From positions 1 through 43,382 of the forward strand of contig CALJJR010000106.1 of the NCBI GenBank assembly GCA_937973905.1: a stretch of 43,382 nucleotides of DNA. Direction: 5' to 3'. Under the pieces are notes generated by a model. The model saw only the letters and a program-made list of their open reading frames with translations, was not told where the DNA came from and did no database searches. A program made the translations under genes and the position numbers. This stretch comes from an uncultured Arenicella sp. GTDB lineage: Bacteria; Pseudomonadota; Gammaproteobacteria; Arenicellales; Arenicellaceae. This document shows, piece by piece, positions 1-8,656 of this stretch. Numbering within the stretch: the stretch's first letter is position 1; each line of letters starts with the position of its first letter.

Positions 1-39
1 GCCGCTTTTAGCTGAATGCATACTGTTACTAATACAACG

Positions 40-324
40 TTATCCTTGTTGCTTAGTAGCGGCTTCTTTCGTTGCTTCCTTACTCGCATTAGGCTTGCTA
101 GAGCGCTTAGCTTTTGTGCGGCAAAAAGCATTCACTTTACGACCATCGCTGCGTTCATAGCCTGCAACCCAACTGCACGACTGCTGCGAATCACAAGCTG
201 CGTTATCAAGGCCTTTGCATTGACTGGCCGCATTAGCTTGGCCAGACAAAGCTAGCCCCGCAGCGAGCAAGGCGCCGAGGGTTAAAGTTCGAGTTGTGGA
301 TGCGTTGTTTAACAATGATTTCAT
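40..324 (-). CDS. Small secreted cysteine-containing protein, function unknown
   Basis: A 94-residue protein that I do not recognise. It opens with a clear Sec signal peptide: basic start, hydrophobic core around residues 15-27, and likely cleavage after GQANA near residue 33. The mature part is about 60 residues, with four cysteines spaced like two disulfide pairs, and it ends in a Lys/Ala/Thr-rich tail. The start is supported by a strong Shine-Dalgarno sequence (rc of 331-338, AAGGAGAT) about 8 bases upstream. It lies downstream of, and in the same direction as, the dCTP deaminase, 159 bases away, so it is probably transcribed separately. A periplasmic or secreted location is inferred. The basic tail might bind anionic polymers, but that is a guess. 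Confidence 0.72.
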   Translation of the reverse strand: MKSLLNNASTTRTLTLGALLAAGLALSGQANAASQCKGLDNAACDSQQSCSWVAGYERSDGRKVNAFCRTKAKRSSKPNASKEATKEAATKQQG

Positions 325-349
325 TGCATTATCTCCTTATAAAAGTAGA

Positions 350-365
350 GCTCCAGTCCTGGAGC
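350..365. repeat. Short perfect inverted repeat upstream of the small secreted gene
   Basis: GCTCCAG (350-356) and CTGGAGC (359-365) form a 7-bp stem. It sits just upstream of the small secreted gene's ribosome binding site. There is no T-run directly after it on the minus strand, so it is more likely a leader hairpin or operator than a terminator. Confidence 0.35.
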
Positions 366-401
366 AAATTTTAGCTGGCTACTCGCCAACCCGTTTACGA
401 C

Positions 402-442
402 CCATACCTTGGGTCGAGAGAGACTATAACCAAGGTCTAATG
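402..442. repeat. Interrupted inverted repeat between dCTP deaminase and the next gene
   Basis: CCAT-ACCTTGG (402-412) can pair with CCAAGGT...ATGG (430-442) around a 17-base loop. It lies 42 bases past the stop of the dCTP deaminase on the minus strand and could help end that transcript, but it lacks a U-tract. Confidence 0.3.
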
Positions 443-483
443 GCTCACGCCTCCCCCATTTGGGTGAAATTTATGCACTCCAT

Positions 484-1599
484 CTATTGAGTCTTGAAAT
501 GCTTGGAAAGCTTGAGGCCTTGCGCTTGGTAATTCGACTTAAGCCCGTTTCCATAAACCTTATCAGGAGTCTCTAACATTTTTTCATAGACGAGTCGGCC
601 GACATTCTGGCCATCTTCCAGAAGAAACGGAACATCGAAGGAACGTACTTCTAAAACCGCTTTTGCTCCTGCTCCGCCAGCCTCGGCGACACCAAAACCC
701 GGATCAAAAAAACCAGCATAGTGCACTCGAAATTCACCGACTAGAGTGTCATAGGCCACCATCTCTGCAGCATAGTCGACTGGGACTTGCACGGCCTCTT
801 TGGACACCAAGATATAAAACTCGCCTGGGTCTAAGATAAGCTGCCTGTTATTTTCTTTTCTAGGGTCGCGATACAGTGGCTCCCAAAAATTCTGTGCTAA
901 ATGAGCGGCAGGCTCATCAACATCCACGACACCAGAATGGCGCTTAGCACGAAACCCGATGAGACCTGTTTCTGGGTCACCACTGAGATCCACACTGACT
1001 GGCACACCATTCTTTACCTGACGGGCCGTTAGCTGCGTATCCACCAATGCGTGCTTCTGTTGCAAGGCCCAATGCTCCTCGTTACTAAGTGACGGAGATC
1101 CAGATCGTATACGCAGCTGCGAAAGGCGAGAGCCAACACGCACCAAAACGCTAAACGTCAGCGGCGCAATCTCGGCATAAAGAGGCCCACTGTAACCCGC
1201 TTGAACTTGCTCAAATTCATCACCATTGTCGGTAATCAAGCGGGTAAAAACATCCAGCCTGCCGGTGGAACTCTTTGGGTTGCCCGCCGCACTAAGTGCT
1301 GGGGGTAAATCTAAAGACTCCAGCAGAGGCACAATATAGACGCACGACTTTTCCAGTACCGCGCCATGCCTAAGGTCGATTTCATGCATCGCCATATGTT
1401 CGAGGCACTGCGCAACGGTTCGATCTTCACCCGGCAGAAAAGAACTCCGCACGCGAAATGCCTTGGATCCGAGCCGCAGATCAATGCTGGCTGGTTGAAT
1501 CTGATCATCCAGCACTGCTTTTTCAGCGCGCACGGTTTTACTGGCGACAAGGTCAGACAAATGCTGACAGGCCAGCGCTCCACGTTTATCGAAAGACAT
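484..1599 (-). CDS. dcd: 2'-deoxycytidine 5'-triphosphate deaminase (long, two-domain form)
   Basis: Deaminates dCTP to dUTP in the cytosol, feeding dUTPase and thymidylate synthesis. The N-terminal block DQIQPASIDLRLG and the downstream SSTGRLDVF stretch match the long dCTP deaminase family, which runs about 350-390 residues against about 190 for E. coli Dcd. The protein reads as two copies of the dUTPase/Dcd beta fold. The first half carries the SSxGR phosphate-site motif. The second half carries VHYAGFFDPGFG followed by AVLEV, which resembles the catalytic strand and glutamate of ordinary Dcd. The frame opens at 1644, but I prefer the ATG at 1599 because family members begin a few residues before the DQIQPAS block. 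Neither start has a strong ribosome binding site. It is divergent from the histidine kinase gene. Confidence 0.88.
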   Translation of the reverse strand: MSFDKRGALACQHLSDLVASKTVRAEKAVLDDQIQPASIDLRLGSKAFRVRSSFLPGEDRTVAQCLEHMAMHEIDLRHGAVLEKSCVYIVPLLESLDLPPALSAAGNPKSSTGRLDVFTRLITDNGDEFEQVQAGYSGPLYAEIAPLTFSVLVRVGSRLSQLRIRSGSPSLSNEEHWALQQKHALVDTQLTARQVKNGVPVSVDLSGDPETGLIGFRAKRHSGVVDVDEPAAHLAQNFWEPLYRDPRKENNRQLILDPGEFYILVSKEAVQVPVDYAAEMVAYDTLVGEFRVHYAGFFDPGFGVAEAGGAGAKAVLEVRSFDVPFLLEDGQNVGRLVYEKMLETPDKVYGNGLKSNYQAQGLKLSKHFKTQ

Positions 1600-1718
1600 A
1601 TTGGCTAAATTAGTAGCATTCCAAGTTATTGAATGCGCGATCATATCAACTTATTAAGCGATATCGGAAAATCAACCGTTGTTTGTGGCCTCCATCGCGC
1701 TCAGGTAACATCAATACA

Positions 1719-2900
1719 ATGAAACGCTGGTTCAGAAACAATTCTATTTATCGCGTTGCTGCACTGAATTTTGGGCTATTTATCGTACCCGCAACCGTGT
1801 TGGCAGTGCATCTCTTATTTTCGATAAATCATGAGCTTTCGGTGATGCTCGACAACCCCTCAAATTACGACTTTCGGGCCGAAGTTGTGGAAGACACCGG
1901 TTTCGTGCGTGAGCTGATCACAAGACTACGAAGCGCCTCGCCCGCCTATGCACAACAAGATGAATTCGTTGAGTACCTAAGAGATCTGCGACTAATTGTT
2001 ATCTTGATCTGGGTCGGGCTCTTTCTAGGCGGGCTGTGGTTGGTTGCAGACCTATCCGGGAGGTTGCAAAAACAACTCTCAACCATGTCTAAGTCGATTC
2101 AGGGCTTGGTGGAAAATGATTTGAGCCAAACGATAAAAATTGCAGGTAACAGCGACGTTCTAAAAGTCGGCGAGCAGTTGGAACAACTTCGACTGCGGCT
2201 CGACCGCAACGAGCAACAGCAAGTTCAGTTTTTACAACATGTGTCGCACGAGATTAAAACCCCACTGGCATCTATCCGTGAGGGCATCAAATTGATGAAT
2301 GATGAGTTACTGGGCTCAATTAACGCTGATCAAGCAGAAGTTACTCAGATCATTCTTAAAAATAGCCGCGAGCTGCAATCCTCCATTGAGAGCCTTCTCG
2401 ACTACAATCAAGCACTAGTAGCGCCGCGCGAGAGCGAGAGAGAACGAGTAGACCTTTGCGACCTCATCGAACACGCAATTGCTCGACAGACCCTTGGAAT
2501 AAAAGCCAAGGGATTGGAGATTAATAAGCACTTAATTCCTGCAGAGGTCTGCGTCAATCAAGCTCAGATCCTGACAGTACTGGATAATTTGTTATCAAAT
2601 GCGATACGATTCTCACCTTCGGGGGGGCGGATCCATCTAGAACTGCACCATGATAACCAGATGTATCATTTGCTGGTCCAGGATGAAGGCCCAGGAATTC
2701 CAGATGATCAGAGAAATATGGTATTTAGCGCTTTTTTTGTGGGCACATCAAAACCTAAGAACTCATTGAAGGGCACGGGGCTCGGTCTCTCCATTGCGCG
2801 CGAGTACGTGGAATTGCACCGCGGCGCCATAGAAGCCCTTGACCCAGATGACGGCCCTCTGAGCGGGGCATTGTTTCGCGTTTGCTTAGTAGATAACTGA
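1719..2900 (+). CDS. GlrK/QseE-like sensor histidine kinase
   Basis: Inner-membrane sensor kinase of about 393 residues. It has a transmembrane helix near residues 12-34, a periplasmic loop of about 55 residues, a second helix near 91-110, a HAMP-like linker, and a HisKA domain with phospho-accepting His177 in HVSHEIKTPLASIREG. The HATPase domain has N-box NLLSNAIRF, G1 DEGPGIP and G2 GTGLGLSIA. The HisKA sequence is closest to the GlrK/QseE type that pairs with a sigma-54-type regulator, and exactly such a gene follows 2 bases after the stop. I chose the ATG at 1719, preceded by CAGGT, over the in-frame ATG at 1629 because the kinase proper begins there and the intergenic region is then left free for divergent promoters. 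The signal is unknown; envelope stress is the family precedent. Confidence 0.88.
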   Translation: MKRWFRNNSIYRVAALNFGLFIVPATVLAVHLLFSINHELSVMLDNPSNYDFRAEVVEDTGFVRELITRLRSASPAYAQQDEFVEYLRDLRLIVILIWVGLFLGGLWLVADLSGRLQKQLSTMSKSIQGLVENDLSQTIKIAGNSDVLKVGEQLEQLRLRLDRNEQQQVQFLQHVSHEIKTPLASIREGIKLMNDELLGSINADQAEVTQIILKNSRELQSSIESLLDYNQALVAPRESERERVDLCDLIEHAIARQTLGIKAKGLEINKHLIPAEVCVNQAQILTVLDNLLSNAIRFSPSGGRIHLELHHDNQMYHLLVQDEGPGIPDDQRNMVFSAFFVGTSKPKNSLKGTGLGLSIAREYVELHRGAIEALDPDDGPLSGALFRVCLVDN

Positions 2901-2902
2901 AT

Positions 2903-4303
2903 ATGGATACGAAAGTGGCACAAGATGGACTTGAAGAGTTTCGCCTGACTGGACGTGAGCAAGCACGTCTCTTGTTGGTGGATGATAACCCCGACCTTCT
3001 GCGATTAATTGCCATCAGGCTTCGACCATTTAATTTTGAGCTTAGAACAGCTGAGAGTGCAGAGGATGCGTTAACTATTTTGGCAGTCTGGGCTGCCGAC
3101 CTAGTCATCACCGATCTCCGCCTGCCAGGCATGTCAGGAATGGAGTTGTTTAGTCAGATCCAACAAGACAGCCCGCTATTGCCAGTCATCATACTCACCG
3201 CTCACGGCACCATTCAAGACGCCGTGCAAGCAACGCAAGCGGGTGTCGTCAGTTACCTCACAAAACCGTTCGATGGTGATGCGCTGGTCGATCGAATCCA
3301 ATCAGCTCTGTTTACCAGTGGGTTTACCGAGGCGCAAACCGTCTCATCCGATGAGGTTTATTACGACCGGCGATGGCGCGGACGCATTGTCAGTACAAGT
3401 CCAGCGATGAAAGCGCTGCTACTGCAAGTAGAAAAACTGGCGCAAACCAATGTGCTTGTTATGTTCGAAGGAGAGGCCGGTACCGGTAAAGGAGAACTCG
3501 CACGTGCACTGCATCGACGCAGTGATCGAAGTGATAGTCCATTTGTTGAAGTAAGCTGCAGTGCCTACGCCGACGAAGTGCTATTTGCTGAAGTGTTCGG
3601 CGTTTCAGCAGACGCTCAGCAAGGCATCAAAGCACAAATTGGTAAATTGCGAGAGGCAAATGGGGGCACTTTGTTGTTTAGAGACTTTGATGAAGCCTCG
3701 ATAGATTTCTTACGCAGTGCCCTAGGCGCGGCAATTGAAGGCCGTGCCAGCACCATCAATAACAATGAAACGTATCCGATTAATGTTCGCATTGTGGCAA
3801 GTTCCGCTTCCATGGACCCTGCGGATAGGCCAAGTCAAGAATTGTGGGACATGGGCTATAAGCTAGGGCTGACGCCGCTACAAGTGCCACCGCTACGCGA
3901 ACGTCGCGAGGACATCCCCTTAATTACAAATCAGTACCTACAAGATTTCAGAGATGATCTGGAAACGCAGTTTTCGAGCGCTGCGCTACGTCTCCTTGTG
4001 GCTGCAGAATGGCCGGGAAATATTCGCCAATTAATCGCGGTTGTTCGCCAATGCGTGCGTTTAACAAGCACCAGAATTATTCCCGAAGCTCTGGTCGCCA
4101 GCCGTATTCAAAGCCCCTTGTTTCAGATTGCCCCCTTATCATCAGCACAACGAGAATTTGAACGCGGGTACTTGATCGATGTGCTTAAAGCGACCCGCGG
4201 CAACGTAACTCGCGCTGCAGCGATTGCCAAACGTAATCGAACTGAGTTTCATCGCTTGCTCAAAAAACATCAAATCGAAGCCAAAACTTTTCGCAATAGC
4301 TAA
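2903..4303 (+). CDS. GlrR/QseF-like response regulator with degenerate sigma-54 activator domain
   Basis: A 466-residue regulator: receiver (about residues 20-135; acidic pair D27/D28, phospho-site D71, K121), AAA+ central domain (about 165-395) and a Fis-type helix-turn-helix (about 425-460, GNVTRAAAIAKRNRTEF). Walker A is intact (GEAGTGK, 190-196). The GAFTGA sigma-54 contact loop is replaced by DAQQGI around 237-242. Walker B reads TLLFRDF where the family has TLFLDEI, so the magnesium-binding Asp is Arg. The arginine-finger segment reads LWDMGYKL, so both expected arginines are missing. The later WPGNIRQL sensor II motif is kept. The receiver and DNA-binding domains look functional, so it may act as a phosphorylation-controlled repressor or sigma-70 regulator. 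It forms an operon with the upstream kinase, 2 bases apart. Confidence 0.87.
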   Translation: MDTKVAQDGLEEFRLTGREQARLLLVDDNPDLLRLIAIRLRPFNFELRTAESAEDALTILAVWAADLVITDLRLPGMSGMELFSQIQQDSPLLPVIILTAHGTIQDAVQATQAGVVSYLTKPFDGDALVDRIQSALFTSGFTEAQTVSSDEVYYDRRWRGRIVSTSPAMKALLLQVEKLAQTNVLVMFEGEAGTGKGELARALHRRSDRSDSPFVEVSCSAYADEVLFAEVFGVSADAQQGIKAQIGKLREANGGTLLFRDFDEASIDFLRSALGAAIEGRASTINNNETYPINVRIVASSASMDPADRPSQELWDMGYKLGLTPLQVPPLRERREDIPLITNQYLQDFRDDLETQFSSAALRLLVAAEWPGNIRQLIAVVRQCVRLTSTRIIPEALVASRIQSPLFQIAPLSSAQREFERGYLIDVLKATRGNVTRAAAIAKRNRTEFHRLLKKHQIEAKTFRNS

Positions 4304-4335
4304 TGCGTGCAGCGGCAAAGAATCTATTTGCCTTA

Positions 4336-4365
4336 TTGGTAAGACCCAACTCAACAAGTTATAAT
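4336..4365 (+). promoter_or_regulatory. Sigma-70-type promoter of the glycine cleavage operon
   Basis: TTGGTA (4336-4341) and a perfect TATAAT (4360-4365) are separated by 18 bases. The predicted start, around 4372, lies a few bases before the first helix of the glycine riboswitch, as expected for its promoter. Confidence 0.7.
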
Positions 4366-4380
4366 CGCCGCGCGATGAAG

Positions 4381-4540
4381 GCTTTGCGGGAGAGAGAGTT
4401 TGTTAACACGAACTCCGCCGAAGGCGCAACGTGCTCGTAACCGCTCAGGCAAACGGACCACAAAGCTGACACATCGCCTCTGGAGAGTGGTGCTACGCAC
4501 CCACCGAAGGGGTAATCTTTCAGGTCACCGGACAGAGGAG
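4381..4540 (+). ncRNA. Tandem glycine riboswitch (two aptamers)
   Basis: Two glycine aptamers in tandem. Aptamer 1 is closed by GCTTTG (4381-4386) pairing with CAAAGC (4461-4466) and holds GGGAGAG, CGCCGAAGGCGCAA and CTCAGGCAAACGGACCA. Aptamer 2 is closed by CCTCTG (4477-4482) pairing with CAGAGG (4533-4538) and holds GGAGAG, CACCGAAGGGGTAA and TTTCAGGTCACCGGACAG. These conserved boxes are diagnostic of the glycine riboswitch. It lies in the 5' leader of gcvT-gcvP, where the known role is to switch on glycine breakdown when glycine is abundant. Identification is by motif recognition only; I did not run a covariance model. Confidence 0.95.
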
Positions 4541-4547
4541 CAAAAGA

Positions 4548-4671
4548 CTCACCACGCTGCGGCATAGTGCTGCAATGTGTGGTGAGACATATTGACTCCC
4601 GAAACTTATTGAACACTTGGCACATCGCCGACGCATAAGTTTCACCTAGACAAGCATCCTTGCAGAGGTGA
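4548..4671 (+). promoter_or_regulatory. Candidate translational expression platform of the glycine riboswitch
   Basis: Four segments can pair in two exclusive ways. A (CTCACCAC, 4548-4555) pairs with B (GTGGTGAG, 4579-4586). C (TCACCT, 4642-4647) pairs with D (AGGTGA, 4666-4671), which is the gcvT ribosome binding site; the C-D hairpin is extended by CAAG/CTTG (4651-4654 with 4659-4662). Alternatively GGTGA of B (4581-4585) pairs with TCACC of C (4642-4646), freeing D. No U-tract follows either hairpin, so control of translation is more likely than termination. The pairings are read directly; the switching mechanism is inferred. Confidence 0.6.
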
Positions 4672-4678
4672 CCACCGA

Positions 4679-5794
4679 ATGTCTGAACTCGCCAAAACCC
4701 CTTTATATAAACAGCACCAAGCACTGGATGCACGGATTGTCGACTTCGGCGGTTGGGCGCTACCGGTCAACTATGGATCGCAAGTTGATGAACATCACGC
4801 CGTAAGAACAAGCGCTGGGATGTTTGACGTTTCGCATATGACTGTTTCAGACGTCACCGGGCGAGACGTTATTCCTTTTCTTCGATTTCTGCTCTCAAAC
4901 GATATCGGCAAAGCGAGCAAGACACCGGGAAAAGCAATTTACAGTTGCTTGCTCAATGAATCTGGAGGCGTGATTGATGACCTAATCGTCTATCGCATGA
5001 CCGACCAGCACTGCCGGCTAATCACTAACGCCGCCACAAACATTAAGGACATGGCATGGATCAAACAACAATCCAGCGGCTTTGAAGTAGACTTTCAGGA
5101 AAAACCAGACTTAGCAATACTGGCGGTACAAGGCCCAAGCGCAATTAGCCATGCCTCTTCTTTGGCGCCCTTGCTTAGCCAGAAGGATCAAGAGCTCATC
5201 GCCTCACTGCAACGATTCCAGGGCGCGGCTCTAACCGACATGCCAGACAGTTTTGTTGGCAGAACCGGCTACACCGGCGAAGATGGGCTCGAATTCGTAC
5301 TCCCAGCGGAATCGGCCAAGCAATTATGGGAAGCCTTATTAGCAAAAGGCGTTCAACCATGCGGATTAGGGGCTCGAGACACTCTCCGTCTGGAAGCCGG
5401 TATGTCTTTGTATGGGAATGATTTGGATGAATCTCATACTCCCGCTGAATCCGGCATTGCGTGGGCCGTGGCCTTATCTGACCAACGTGATTTCATCGGC
5501 AAGCAAGCGGTGCTATCGGCACCAAGGTTTCAAATGATTGGCCTTGTATTGCTTGATCGTGGCGTTCTTCGCGGGCACCAAGCGGTCTTTATTGACGATA
5601 ATGAAATCGGCGAAATCACCAGTGGAACCTTTTCGCCAACCCTCGAGAAGTCGATTGCTTTGGCACGTGTCTCAGCAGATTCGAACATTCAGCAAGGTGA
5701 TCAATTGCAGATCAAAATCCGCGCTAAAACCTTGAATGCGCAAGCAGTCAGCTACCCATTCGTAAAAAACGGCAAAGCTTCATTTAACCTATAA
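4679..5794 (+). CDS. gcvT: Glycine cleavage system T protein (aminomethyltransferase)
   Basis: Transfers the methylene group from aminomethyl-lipoyl H protein to tetrahydrofolate, releasing ammonia. The 371 residues match the usual length (E. coli 364). Hallmarks are LYKQHQALDARIVDFGGWALPV near the start, GMFDVSHM, the folate-site segment GRTGYTGEDGLEF, and RLEAGMSLYGNDLDE. The ATG follows AGGTGA at 7 bases, and that ribosome binding site is inside the hairpin of the glycine riboswitch leader. gcvP follows directly after the stop. gcvH, usually between gcvT and gcvP, is absent from the window. Confidence 0.97.
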   Translation: MSELAKTPLYKQHQALDARIVDFGGWALPVNYGSQVDEHHAVRTSAGMFDVSHMTVSDVTGRDVIPFLRFLLSNDIGKASKTPGKAIYSCLLNESGGVIDDLIVYRMTDQHCRLITNAATNIKDMAWIKQQSSGFEVDFQEKPDLAILAVQGPSAISHASSLAPLLSQKDQELIASLQRFQGAALTDMPDSFVGRTGYTGEDGLEFVLPAESAKQLWEALLAKGVQPCGLGARDTLRLEAGMSLYGNDLDESHTPAESGIAWAVALSDQRDFIGKQAVLSAPRFQMIGLVLLDRGVLRGHQAVFIDDNEIGEITSGTFSPTLEKSIALARVSADSNIQQGDQLQIKIRAKTLNAQAVSYPFVKNGKASFNL

Positions 5795-8632
5795 GTGATG
5801 ACAATTAGAAAAGATATGACAACTCGAACAACTTTTGCACAACGCCACATTGGTCTCAGCGACGCCGACATTGACCACATGCTAGCGACATTAGGTTACA
5901 ACTCGCTGGATGATCTAACCGCCGCAGTGGTTCCTGAATCAATTGCCGACAATTCGCCACTCGATCTGGCACCCGCGTTAAGCGAAGAAGATGCATTGGA
6001 AGAACTCGCTGAAATTGCCGCTAAAAATACAGTAAACACATCGTTAATCGGGCAAGGTTACTACAACACCTTTACGCCCAAGGTAATCCAGCGCAACGTA
6101 TTGGAAAACCCGGCTTGGTACACCGCCTACACCCCGTATCAACCGGAAATATCGCAGGGCCGCTTGGAGGTTTTGTTCTACTTCCAGACCATGGTCACTG
6201 AGTTAACCGGCATGGATATCGCCAATGCGTCTTTGCTCGACGAAGGTACGGCGGCAGGCGAAGCCGTGACCTTGGCTCACCGAGCACTGCGCGGCAAAAA
6301 GAACAAATGTTTGGTGTCAAAAAACTGTCACCCACAGACTTTGGAGATTTTGCACACCAGAGCGACACCACTGGGTATCGAGTTGATTGAATTTGATGAG
6401 ACTGTAAACGTCGAAGATTGGACTGATGTGTTCGCGGTATTGGTGCAATACCCTGACACCTACGGCACCGTCAGCGAACTCAAAGATCTGTGTGATGCCG
6501 CACATGAGGCTGGTGCACTGACGATCATGGCCAGCGACCTGTTGGCCCTAACCTTGTTGAAATCACCAGGCGAACTTGGTGCCGACATCGTGGTTGGAAA
6601 CTCGCAGCGCTTTGGCGTGCCGCTGGGCTTTGGAGGCCCTCATGCAGGGTTCTTCGCAGTCAAGGACAAGTACAAGCGATCAATGCCGGGCCGCCTGGTT
6701 GGCCAATCGATCGACTCGCATGGTAACCCCGCGTATCGGTTAGCACTGCAAACACGGGAACAACATATTCGCCGCGAGAAGGCCACGTCGAACATCTGTA
6801 CGGCGCAAGCTTTGTTGGCGATCATGGCAACTCTGTACGCTTGCTATCACGGCCCCAAACAGTTACGAACGATCGCATTAAGCGCACACACGCTGGCACA
6901 AAAGTTCAAAGCAGCATGCGAAGCCAATTCACTTCGCTGCAACAGCGACGTGTTCGACACGGTGACAATAAGCAACGTAAACGCTGAGAGTGTTTGCGCC
7001 ATTGCACTAGAACGAGGCTACAACTTAAACAAACGCGCAAGCGATACCATCAGTGTCGCTTTTGATGAGACCAGCACCGAGCAAGACGTGCTGGCGGTGC
7101 TCGCTTGCTTTGGAATTGAATTCGACTCTTTGCAATCTGTCGAACCGATCAGTACAGATCATCTGCGCCAAGATGAATATATGACGCAGGCCGTGTTTCA
7201 TCAATATCACAATGAGACCGAGATGATGCGTTATTTGCGCAGGCTCAATGAAAAGGACATCGCCCTAGACCGTGCCATGATTCCACTCGGCTCATGCACG
7301 ATGAAGCTCAACGCTGCGGCTGAAATGACCCCAGTGACTTGGCCAGAATTCTCGCAGATACACCCTTTTGCGCCACACGATCAAAGCGAGGGATATCAAG
7401 AGATGATTGTCCAGCTCGAACAGATGTTGTGCGCTTGCACTGGCTATGACGCGATGTCATTGCAGCCGAATGCAGGCTCTCAAGGTGAATACGCAGGCTT
7501 ACTCGCGATTAAAGCTTTTCATGATGCCAATGGTGAAAACCAACGCGACATTTGCTTAATTCCGGGGTCAGCCCACGGCACCAATCCCGCCAGTGCACAA
7601 ATGGCCAATATGCAGGTTGTCGTGGTCAAATGCGATGATCGCGGCAATGTCGATATTGATGATCTCAATGCCAAGATCTCTGCAAATGAAGGCCGGATCG
7701 CGGCAATTATGATTACCTACCCTTCCACACACGGTGTGTTTGAAACCGGCGTGCGTGAAGTCTGTGATTTAGTCCATCAAGCCGGCGGCCAAGTCTATAT
7801 TGATGGTGCCAATTTGAATGCCATGGTTGGCGTGGCTCAGCCTGGTAAGTTCGGCGGCGATGTATCGCATCTGAATTTGCACAAAACGTTCTGCATTCCA
7901 CATGGCGGCGGCGGCCCGGGTGTTGGCCCAATTGGAGTTGGTAAACATCTTGCCCCCCATATGCCTAAAGATGGCGTGAATTCTGAGCGAACCGGCAACT
8001 TGATCAGTGCCGCGCCATTTGGCAGTGCCAGCATTCTGCCTATTTCTTGGATGTATATTCGTATGATGGGCGCTGAGGGTTTACGCAAGGCCACTCAAGT
8101 TGCCATTTTGAGCGCTAACTATGTGGCTCACCGATTAAAGGACGAATACCCCATACTGTATACCGGCAACAATGGACTGGTTGCTCACGAGTGCATAATC
8201 GACACTCGCGCAATGAAAGATGACGGCGTCAGTGTTGACGATATCGCTAAAAGGCTCATCGATTACGGATTCCATGCGCCAACCATGAGTTTTCCAGTAC
8301 CGGGCACATTAATGATTGAACCGACTGAAAGCGAACCCCTTGCAGAGTTGGAGCGCTTTTGCCGTGCCATGAAGGGAATTTATTCAGAGTATCTGCTGGT
8401 GAAGAAAGGGGAAGTGCCTATGGACAATAACCTTCTTGCGAATGCACCACATACTGCCAAAGTTTTGCTGGCTGATGAGTGGAAAGCACCGTATTCAAGA
8501 AAACACGCTGCGCACCCAGATGACACTTTAGATTACTCAGTTAAGTATTGGCCACCGGTTGGTCGGGTTGACAATGTGCACGGAGATAAAAACCTGATCT
8601 GCTCTTGCCCGTCCATGAGCGAATACGAATAA
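5795..8632 (+). CDS. gcvP: Glycine dehydrogenase (decarboxylating), P protein
   Basis: Pyridoxal-phosphate enzyme that decarboxylates glycine and passes the aminomethyl group to lipoyl-GcvH. At about 945 residues it is the fused single-chain form. The N-terminal half opens with [17 protein letters not shown] and contains [13 protein letters not shown]; the C-terminal half has [15 protein letters not shown] and the PLP-lysine segment [16 protein letters not shown]. The start is uncertain. A GTG at 5795 abuts the gcvT stop, with an ATG at 5798 and another at 5816; 5816 matches family N-termini best. It is co-transcribed with gcvT under the glycine riboswitch. The end is convergent with the lipoprotein gene at 24 bases. 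Confidence 0.97.
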   Translation: MMTIRKDMTTRTTFAQRHIGLSDADIDHMLATLGYNSLDDLTAAVVPESIADNSPLDLAPALSEEDALEELAEIAAKNTVNTSLIGQGYYNTFTPKVIQRNVLENPAWYTAYTPYQPEISQGRLEVLFYFQTMVTELTGMDIANASLLDEGTAAGEAVTLAHRALRGKKNKCLVSKNCHPQTLEILHTRATPLGIELIEFDETVNVEDWTDVFAVLVQYPDTYGTVSELKDLCDAAHEAGALTIMASDLLALTLLKSPGELGADIVVGNSQRFGVPLGFGGPHAGFFAVKDKYKRSMPGRLVGQSIDSHGNPAYRLALQTREQHIRREKATSNICTAQALLAIMATLYACYHGPKQLRTIALSAHTLAQKFKAACEANSLRCNSDVFDTVTISNVNAESVCAIALERGYNLNKRASDTISVAFDETSTEQDVLAVLACFGIEFDSLQSVEPISTDHLRQDEYMTQAVFHQYHNETEMMRYLRRLNEKDIALDRAMIPLGSCTMKLNAAAEMTPVTWPEFSQIHPFAPHDQSEGYQEMIVQLEQMLCACTGYDAMSLQPNAGSQGEYAGLLAIKAFHDANGENQRDICLIPGSAHGTNPASAQMANMQVVVVKCDDRGNVDIDDLNAKISANEGRIAAIMITYPSTHGVFETGVREVCDLVHQAGGQVYIDGANLNAMVGVAQPGKFGGDVSHLNLHKTFCIPHGGGGPGVGPIGVGKHLAPHMPKDGVNSERTGNLISAAPFGSASILPISWMYIRMMGAEGLRKATQVAILSANYVAHRLKDEYPILYTGNNGLVAHECIIDTRAMKDDGVSVDDIAKRLIDYGFHAPTMSFPVPGTLMIEPTESEPLAELERFCRAMKGIYSEYLLVKKGEVPMDNNLLANAPHTAKVLLADEWKAPYSRKHAAHPDDTLDYSVKYWPPVGRVDNVHGDKNLICSCPSMSEYE

Positions 8633-8656
8633 AGGTTAAAACACAGCGAAAACCAG

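Noticed and set aside
1629-1718. Thirty-residue N-terminal extension of the histidine kinase
   Set aside because: It overlaps the divergent dCTP deaminase's start region and has no ribosome binding site; ATG 1719 has one and begins a normal kinase.
4548-4586. Hairpin after the riboswitch as an intrinsic terminator
   Set aside because: The stem is followed by ACATATTG, not a U-tract, so a translational role is more likely.
4359-4733. A 124-codon minus-strand open frame across the gcvT leader
   Set aside because: It runs antisense to the glycine riboswitch and the gcvT start; its cysteine-rich translation reflects conserved RNA, not protein.
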